A model generated the notes under the pieces. The model saw nothing but the letters and a program-made list of their open reading frames with translations. It was not told where the DNA came from and made no database searches. Below are positions 59,461-64,000 of a stretch of DNA of 64,000 nucleotides, piece after piece. Source of the DNA: Poriferisodalis sp965204195 (GTDB lineage: Bacteria > Actinomycetota > Acidimicrobiia > Acidimicrobiales > Poriferisodalaceae); assembly GCF_965204195.1 (NCBI RefSeq), contig NZ_OZ241975.1:620001-684000 (forward strand), in the 5' to 3' direction. Both the position numbers and the translations under genes were made by a program. Within the stretch, counting starts at the first letter, position 1. Every line of letters starts with the position of its first letter.

Positions 59461-61130
59461 TTCATTTGGCCCTGATTTGTTTGGCCCTGTTCGAGCCGAC
59501 CATGATCGGGCTGCACCGCCCGGGCCACGGCCGAAGATGCCAGCCGCACGATCAGCTCACGGAAGATCATGGTATGGATCGGGACGAGCGACCACCAGTA
59601 GAGACGGCCGAGCACGCCCCTGGGATGGAAGCGTGCCCGCTGACACAGCAGCACTCCCTCGGCTGACTCGCTGAGCTGCCATTCGAGCCATGCGTCGCCG
59701 GGCAAGCGCATCTCTGCCCGCAGCCGAAGCAGTCTGGGCGGCTCGCAAACCTCGACACGGAAGAAGTCGACGGCGTCGCCGACCTGCAGGTCATCCGGGT
59801 GTCGCCGTCCCCGCCGCATGCCGACGCCGCCGACCAGCTTGTCGAGCGCACCTCGCAGCTGCCACAGCCGCTGTCCTGCGTACCAGCCGCGCTGGCCGCC
59901 AATGCCGGACACTGTTGCGAACACGTCCTCGATGGACGCTGCCACCAACACCTCGCGCTCGTCTGCCAGCACGGTCCCCCCGGCCCAATCGGGGTCTTGG
60001 GGCATCGGTGACGCTGCTGTGCGACCCGCGGCGCTGTCCATCCAGCTGGTCGTAATGTCCAAGTCCTGAACATGCTGCGAGGCCCGCTCGAGAGCCTCGT
60101 CCAAGGACAGTGGTTGATGCCCCAAGCGCATGCGCGGATTGGCGGAGCCTTCCGTCGCGGTGCCCGTTATTTCCCGCTCTTGTTCGCTGCGCTCACGGGC
60201 CGCTCGGGCCACGGCTTCGCCCTGTGCTTCCCGCTCTAGCTCGCTGCGCTCGCGGGCCGCTCGGGCCCGGGGCTCAGCCTCTAGGCAACGATCGATGCTG
60301 CGGGCCTCGCTGACCACGACGTCATTGACAAGGCTGTCCACGAGCGGCCGCGCAAGGTCGTAGGGAAGCGGGGTGACCAGCTTCACCCAGTGCCCCGACA
60401 GGCGGGGGGTGAGCACCGGCACTGGCAGGATCAGCCTCCGTCGCAGACCTGCACAGCGCGCGTAGGCATTCATCATGTCGCGATACGACACGACATCTGG
60501 GCCGCCGATCTCGGCGATCTCGTGTGCCCCCGCGGGCATGCCCACCGCCTCGGCGAGGTAGTGCAGGACATCGGCAATGGCGATGGGCTGGCAGCGAGTG
60601 GCCGTGACCCAGCGAGGACAGATCATCGCCGGCAGCACTTCGACGAGATGACGCAGCATTTCAAATGAAGCACTGCCCGAGCCGATGATGACCGCTGCTC
60701 GAAGCTCGGTGACCGGCACCGATCCGCTGGCAAGCAGTCGCCCGACCTCGTGCCGGCTCTCCAGGTGCGGCGACAGCTCTGAGGCTGCATCGCTGCCGAG
60801 CCCGCCGAGATACACGATCCGCCGCAGCCCGACGGCCTCAGCAGCGTGCGCCATGTTCTGCGCGCCGATCCGGTCAGCGTGCGCGAAGTCGTCGGTCATG
60901 CCCATGGCATGAACGAGGTAGAACGCCGCGTCGCATCCGGCCAGCGCAGCTTCCAGCGACGCAGCGTCAGCCACGTCGCCGGAGCGCACCTCGACGTCTT
61001 GGCGCCAGGGACGGTTCGCCAGTCGCTGAGGATTGCGCGAGACGCACACCACGTCGTGGCCACTGGAGATCAGGTGCGGCACGAGACGGCCGCCGACGTA
61101 CCCCGTCGCACCGAGCACTGCTATTCGCAT
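59457..61130 (-). CDS. NAD(P)-binding SDR protein fused to a DUF2867/SRPBCC-like domain, with in-frame repeat insert
   Basis: A 557-residue protein. An atypical SDR/NmrA-like Rossmann domain (about 1-275, GATGYVGGRLVPHL) is followed by a linker and a DUF2867-like domain (about 385-540, WLEWQLSESAEGVLLCQRARF). The linker holds about 40 residues rich in Arg/Glu/Ala, such as AVARAARERSEQEREITG, encoded by the dispersed repeat also found at 38225-38280. The fusion itself is known in actinobacteria; the insert looks tolerated rather than functional. The last bases overlap the acyl-CoA carboxylase stop from the other strand. Confidence 0.8.
   Translation of the reverse strand: MRIAVLGATGYVGGRLVPHLISSGHDVVCVSRNPQRLANRPWRQDVEVRSGDVADAASLEAALAGCDAAFYLVHAMGMTDDFAHADRIGAQNMAHAAEAVGLRRIVYLGGLGSDAASELSPHLESRHEVGRLLASGSVPVTELRAAVIIGSGSASFEMLRHLVEVLPAMICPRWVTATRCQPIAIADVLHYLAEAVGMPAGAHEIAEIGGPDVVSYRDMMNAYARCAGLRRRLILPVPVLTPRLSGHWVKLVTPLPYDLARPLVDSLVNDVVVSEARSIDRCLEAEPRARAARERSELEREAQGEAVARAARERSEQEREITGTATEGSANPRMRLGHQPLSLDEALERASQHVQDLDITTSWMDSAAGRTAASPMPQDPDWAGGTVLADEREVLVAASIEDVFATVSGIGGQRGWYAGQRLWQLRGALDKLVGGVGMRRGRRHPDDLQVGDAVDFFRVEVCEPPRLLRLRAEMRLPGDAWLEWQLSESAEGVLLCQRARFHPRGVLGRLYWWSLVPIHTMIFRELIVRLASSAVARAVQPDHGRLEQGQTNQGQMN
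60166..60284. repeat. Dispersed repeat, two adjacent copies inside a coding gene
   Basis: Bases 60166-60221 match 38225-38280 at 55 of 56 positions. A degenerate second copy (about 60228-60284) follows with the shared core GGGCCGCTCGGGCC and ends in GGCTCAGCCTCTAG. The latter 14-mer also appears at 50499-50512 and in altered form near 51806. In frame on the minus strand it encodes an Arg/Glu-rich linker. Confidence 0.8.
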
Positions 61131-61183
61131 GACACCAGCTTCGCTTCCACCGGGACACTCCGATGGTCGCGACGGCGCTGAGT

Positions 61184-62782
61184 TCAGGCTCGTTCGACTG
61201 ACCAGACCTCGGGTGCCCCGCGCGGCCCGATTTGCGACCCGGCAGTGCTCGCCGGAGTGAGGGACTCGCTGTCATCGGGAGCGCCGTTCACCACGCCGTT
61301 AGCGGCCGGTATGGCACGGGCGCGGTATCGGTCTGCTTCTCTTTTGCGGGTGATGATTTCGACGAGAGCGCTCCGAGACTCGTTGGCGGCGAACCAACCG
61401 GCGTCGCCCCGTCCGCTTCCGGCCGGCTTGGGGAGATCACGCGTGGCGGTCAGCACGGGTGTCGGCGTCGGCCTTGCGGATCGAGGCCGGACCGGAGCAG
61501 CCCACTCCGATTCTGGTGCCGGCGCCGTGAGGTAGTCGCGGGCCGGGTTGCCGGCGAAGCTGTAAATGATCAAACCCACCACCGCGATCGCTGCCAAAGC
61601 GAAGAATGCCGACCGGTAGCTGTACGCATCATTGAGGACCCCGGTGAGGAACGGCCCCCCGGCCAGGCCGGACACCATCAGCAGCGAGCCGAAGCCGTAG
61701 ATGCGCGGGTAGTCCCGCACGCCGAAGGCGTCGGCCAGGATCAGCGGGTGCAGCATCAGCAAGTTGCCCATGGCGCTGCCCAGCACCAGCACGCCGAACA
61801 GGATGGCAAGCCCGCTGCCGGCCACAGCCAGCATGCACAGCCCGACCACCTGCACCACCATCAGCACCATCGTGAGCCAGCGCAGCGACACCTTCAGTGC
61901 TGCGATGCCGCCGCAGATCCTCGCCACGACGCTCGTGCCCGCGAGCACCTGCACGGCACCGGCGGCGGCGGTATCCAACCCCAGCCGGTCGCCGGTGAGC
62001 TTGTACATGTGCTGAATCGCCCCGACCTGGCTGCTCATCACCAGCACGAAGCCGATGGCGGTGAAGATGAAGAACCGTGTGCGGATGGCGTGCTGGTACG
62101 GCATTCCGGGTGGTGGTCCGGCGGGAGCGCCGTCCGACTCGCTGGACTGTCTGGCGCCGTCGGGCAGCAGCCCCACATCTCGGGGCCATGCCCGGAGAAA
62201 GAACCACGTGGAGATCAGCATCAGAACGCAGTACACGACGGCGAATCGGGGCGCCCAGTAGATCAACGTGTCCGCTTCGATTCGAACACTCATCTGCGGC
62301 AGCAGGATGATGCCGCCGAGCGACAGACCGGTTGACGAGATCGCCATCGCCACCGAGCGTCGGCGCTCGAACCAGCGCGTCACCAACGTGGTGGTGGGCA
62401 CCAGACCGCAGAGCCCGAAGCCGATGCCGAAGATCGTCATCACGACGAACATCTGCCAGCCGCTGCGCACCTGGGAGAGCAGTGCCATGCCGACGGTGCT
62501 GACTGCGGTGCCCGCCGTGATCACCCACCGGGCATCGAAGCGATTGACCAGCTTGCCCGTGTAGTAGCCGCACAGACCCGAGGCCAGCAAGAACATGCCG
62601 ACGCCCGCACCCGCCAGTCCGGTGCTGAATCCCTGCTCGTCGACAAAGGCATCCAAGAAGGCGCCCAAGGCGTAGAAGACCATGCCCGAGGTGATCAGCA
62701 TCACCCCAAAAACGCCCGCAAGCACAACCCAGCCCCGAACGAACCGTTGGCTGCGCTCAGCGGTCGCCACCGGCACATTCAC
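61184..62782 (-). CDS. Major facilitator superfamily transporter
   Basis: A 532-residue MFS protein with 12 helices in two halves and a long charged C-terminal cytoplasmic tail (about 425-532). Helix-loop signatures include SSTGLSLGGIILLPQ, RWFERRRSVAMA and VVARICGGIAALK, close to the monocarboxylate/oxalate-formate (OFA-like) branch. GTG 62782 fits the membrane start; a longer open frame upstream is probably not used because it runs over the divergent gene. The substrate is unknown, possibly a carboxylate. Confidence 0.8.
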   Translation of the reverse strand: MNVPVATAERSQRFVRGWVVLAGVFGVMLITSGMVFYALGAFLDAFVDEQGFSTGLAGAGVGMFLLASGLCGYYTGKLVNRFDARWVITAGTAVSTVGMALLSQVRSGWQMFVVMTIFGIGFGLCGLVPTTTLVTRWFERRRSVAMAISSTGLSLGGIILLPQMSVRIEADTLIYWAPRFAVVYCVLMLISTWFFLRAWPRDVGLLPDGARQSSESDGAPAGPPPGMPYQHAIRTRFFIFTAIGFVLVMSSQVGAIQHMYKLTGDRLGLDTAAAGAVQVLAGTSVVARICGGIAALKVSLRWLTMVLMVVQVVGLCMLAVAGSGLAILFGVLVLGSAMGNLLMLHPLILADAFGVRDYPRIYGFGSLLMVSGLAGGPFLTGVLNDAYSYRSAFFALAAIAVVGLIIYSFAGNPARDYLTAPAPESEWAAPVRPRSARPTPTPVLTATRDLPKPAGSGRGDAGWFAANESRSALVEIITRKREADRYRARAIPAANGVVNGAPDDSESLTPASTAGSQIGPRGAPEVWSVERA

Positions 62783-62843
62783 GCCGGACAGCCTGCCAGC
62801 TAACTTTCCCGGATGCGCCGTCGACGCAGGGAGTAGCGAGCCG

Positions 62844-63908
62844 ATGGAGATGATGAAGGCTGGCCGCATGGTCGATGTGGGTCGCATGGTGTGCGAAGAG
62901 ATCCCGGTGCCGCCTCTGGATGAGATCTCCTCAGATGCCGCCCCGTCCTCCCGGCCAGATGCCGCCTTGGGCATGACGGCAGTGAACTACGACGTCCTCA
63001 TCCGCTCAGAGATGGCGTCGATCTGCGGCAGTGACCTGCACATGGTGATGATGGGCGCCGGCCTCGCTCACCGGCCGCCCTGCCCGCACGGTTTCCCGGG
63101 TCACGAAGGCATCGGCATGGTGGTGGAGAGCCGGGCGCCCGGGCTTCCGGAGGGCACGCACGTGCTGACGTTCCCGAACCCGCCGGTAGGCGAGTGCTTC
63201 TGCGCCTTCCAGCGGGTCAACTCCAGCTACTGCGTGCCATTGCCGGCCAGCGACGTGCCTCGCTCGCACCTGCTCATGGGCCAGCAGCTCGGCACGGTGA
63301 TCTACGCCATGCGTCAGCATCCACGTGATGTTGCTGGCGAGACGGTCATGGTCATGGGCCAAGGCTCGGCGGGGCTGTTTTTCACCTACCTGCTGAAGCG
63401 AGCCGGTGCCGAGCGGGTCATCGTCTCGGACCTGTCGCCGACTCGTCTCGCCGTCGCCGAGGCCTACGGCGCGGACGAATGCCTCAATGCCGCCGAGCTC
63501 GGCAACGCCGGCGTCATCGAGGCGGTCAAAGACATGACCAACGGTCGCGGAGCCGATTATGTCGTCGAGGCCGTCGGCCGCTCGGACACGTTTCTCGACT
63601 CAGTCGAGCTGGTGCGCATGGACGGTCAGCTGCTGTGGTTCGGCCTGCCGTCGACCGACGACAACATCCATGTCCGCTTCCAGAAGTTCTTCCGCAAGCG
63701 ACTCTCTGCGGCGAGCACCTACGGAGCCCAGGACGAGCCCGGATCGATGTCATTTCGCCAGGCGCTGCAGCTCATCGCTTCGGGCGACATCGATGTGTCG
63801 CCGTTGCTCAGCCACGTGTACGACGTGAGCGAGATCGGCGACGCCTTCCGGATGGCCCACGAACCCCACGACGCCGGAGCGCTGAAAGTGTCGGTCAGCT
63901 TCAACTGA
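62844..63908 (+). CDS. Zinc-dependent alcohol dehydrogenase (MDR family)
   Basis: A 354-residue medium-chain dehydrogenase. The catalytic zinc ligands appear as Cys in ASICGSDLHMV and His-Glu in GFPGHEGIGMVVES. The structural-zinc loop is reduced (ECFCAFQRVNSSYC), so that site may be incomplete. The NAD(P) fold carries VMGQGSAGLFFTYLLKRAGA and VIVSDLSPTRL. ATG 62844 follows AGGGAG. It is divergent from the MFS gene, 61 bases away. Threonine or sorbitol dehydrogenase-like; the substrate is unknown. Confidence 0.85.
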   Translation: MEMMKAGRMVDVGRMVCEEIPVPPLDEISSDAAPSSRPDAALGMTAVNYDVLIRSEMASICGSDLHMVMMGAGLAHRPPCPHGFPGHEGIGMVVESRAPGLPEGTHVLTFPNPPVGECFCAFQRVNSSYCVPLPASDVPRSHLLMGQQLGTVIYAMRQHPRDVAGETVMVMGQGSAGLFFTYLLKRAGAERVIVSDLSPTRLAVAEAYGADECLNAAELGNAGVIEAVKDMTNGRGADYVVEAVGRSDTFLDSVELVRMDGQLLWFGLPSTDDNIHVRFQKFFRKRLSAASTYGAQDEPGSMSFRQALQLIASGDIDVSPLLSHVYDVSEIGDAFRMAHEPHDAGALKVSVSFN

Positions 63909-64000
63909 CCTCAGGGTGCAACCAGCAGATCGAGTTTGTACATGCTCGGCTACTGTGAGCCGGCTCCGTCTGTTTGGTATTGGAGAAGCGCCAGGAGGAA
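63909..64000 (+). promoter_or_regulatory. Intergenic end with ribosome site of a gene beyond the window
   Basis: The last 92 bases hold no gene. They include an AT-richer section (about 63968-63980, CTGTTTGGTATTGG) and finish with CCAGGAGGAA, a near-perfect ribosome site, so a plus-strand gene probably begins within a few bases of the window end. Confidence 0.6.

Overview
High-GC DNA from what looks like an actinobacterium, possibly a marine Acidimicrobiia-like lineage. This is inference from codon and base composition, an actinobacterial-type Flp (Tad) pilus locus, a single-chain acyl-CoA carboxylase, F420-family oxidoreductases, and a trimethylamine-oxidation gene set. No rRNA, tRNA, CRISPR array or phage region was seen. 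Coding density is very high, with no gene-free stretch above 300 bases.

Layout. (1) 1-6.8 kb: end of a phytanoyl-CoA-dioxygenase-like gene, a LysR regulator, and a divergent soxBDAG operon for a heterotetrameric sarcosine-oxidase-type enzyme. (2) 6.8-15.9 kb: a Tad/Flp pilus assembly locus (three pilin-like genes, prepilin peptidase, three TadE/TadG-like pseudopilins, TadC, TadB, TadA, TadZ, CpaB/RcpC), mostly one tightly overlapping minus-strand operon. (3) 16.0-26.0 kb: a roughly 2,000-residue exported repeat protein whose N-terminus contains a run of 17 G and whose last ~180 codons have much lower GC, then a secreted protein, a lipoprotein, a junction of an IS3 remnant with a Fic-gene remnant, and a secreted L,D-transpeptidase. 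(4) 26.2-41.9 kb: a methylated-amine locus. The plus strand carries gmaS-mgsABC, an unknown 151-residue protein and a flavoprotein. The minus strand carries a cupin regulator, small membrane proteins, a divergent Amt transporter followed by three micro-proteins, then tdm, tmm and a second flavoprotein. (5) 42-64 kb: mixed metabolism (luciferase-like and PPOX-fold proteins, a VapBC pair, a thiolase/DUF35 pair, chorismate mutase, nicotinamidase-like, two amidohydrolases, two aminotransferases, TauE/SafE transporter, acyl-CoA dehydrogenase, nitroreductase, one-piece acyl-CoA carboxylase, SDR/DUF2867 protein, MFS transporter, zinc alcohol dehydrogenase).

How the genes fit together. Tmm would oxidise trimethylamine to its N-oxide, and Tdm would cleave that to dimethylamine and formaldehyde. 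GmaS and MgsABC would turn methylamine into gamma-glutamylmethylamide and then N-methylglutamate. The soxBDAG-type enzyme about 20 kb away could demethylate N-methylglutamate or sarcosine and pass the one-carbon unit to folate. No recognised dimethylamine monooxygenase is present; two DAO-family flavoproteins beside the operons are candidates for the gap. The Amt protein with its micro-proteins may import the amine or recover the released ammonium.

Best candidates for something new: the amt/micro-protein unit inside the amine locus; the poly-G tract that could switch the giant surface protein; and a 56-base repeat present once between genes and once in frame inside a coding region.
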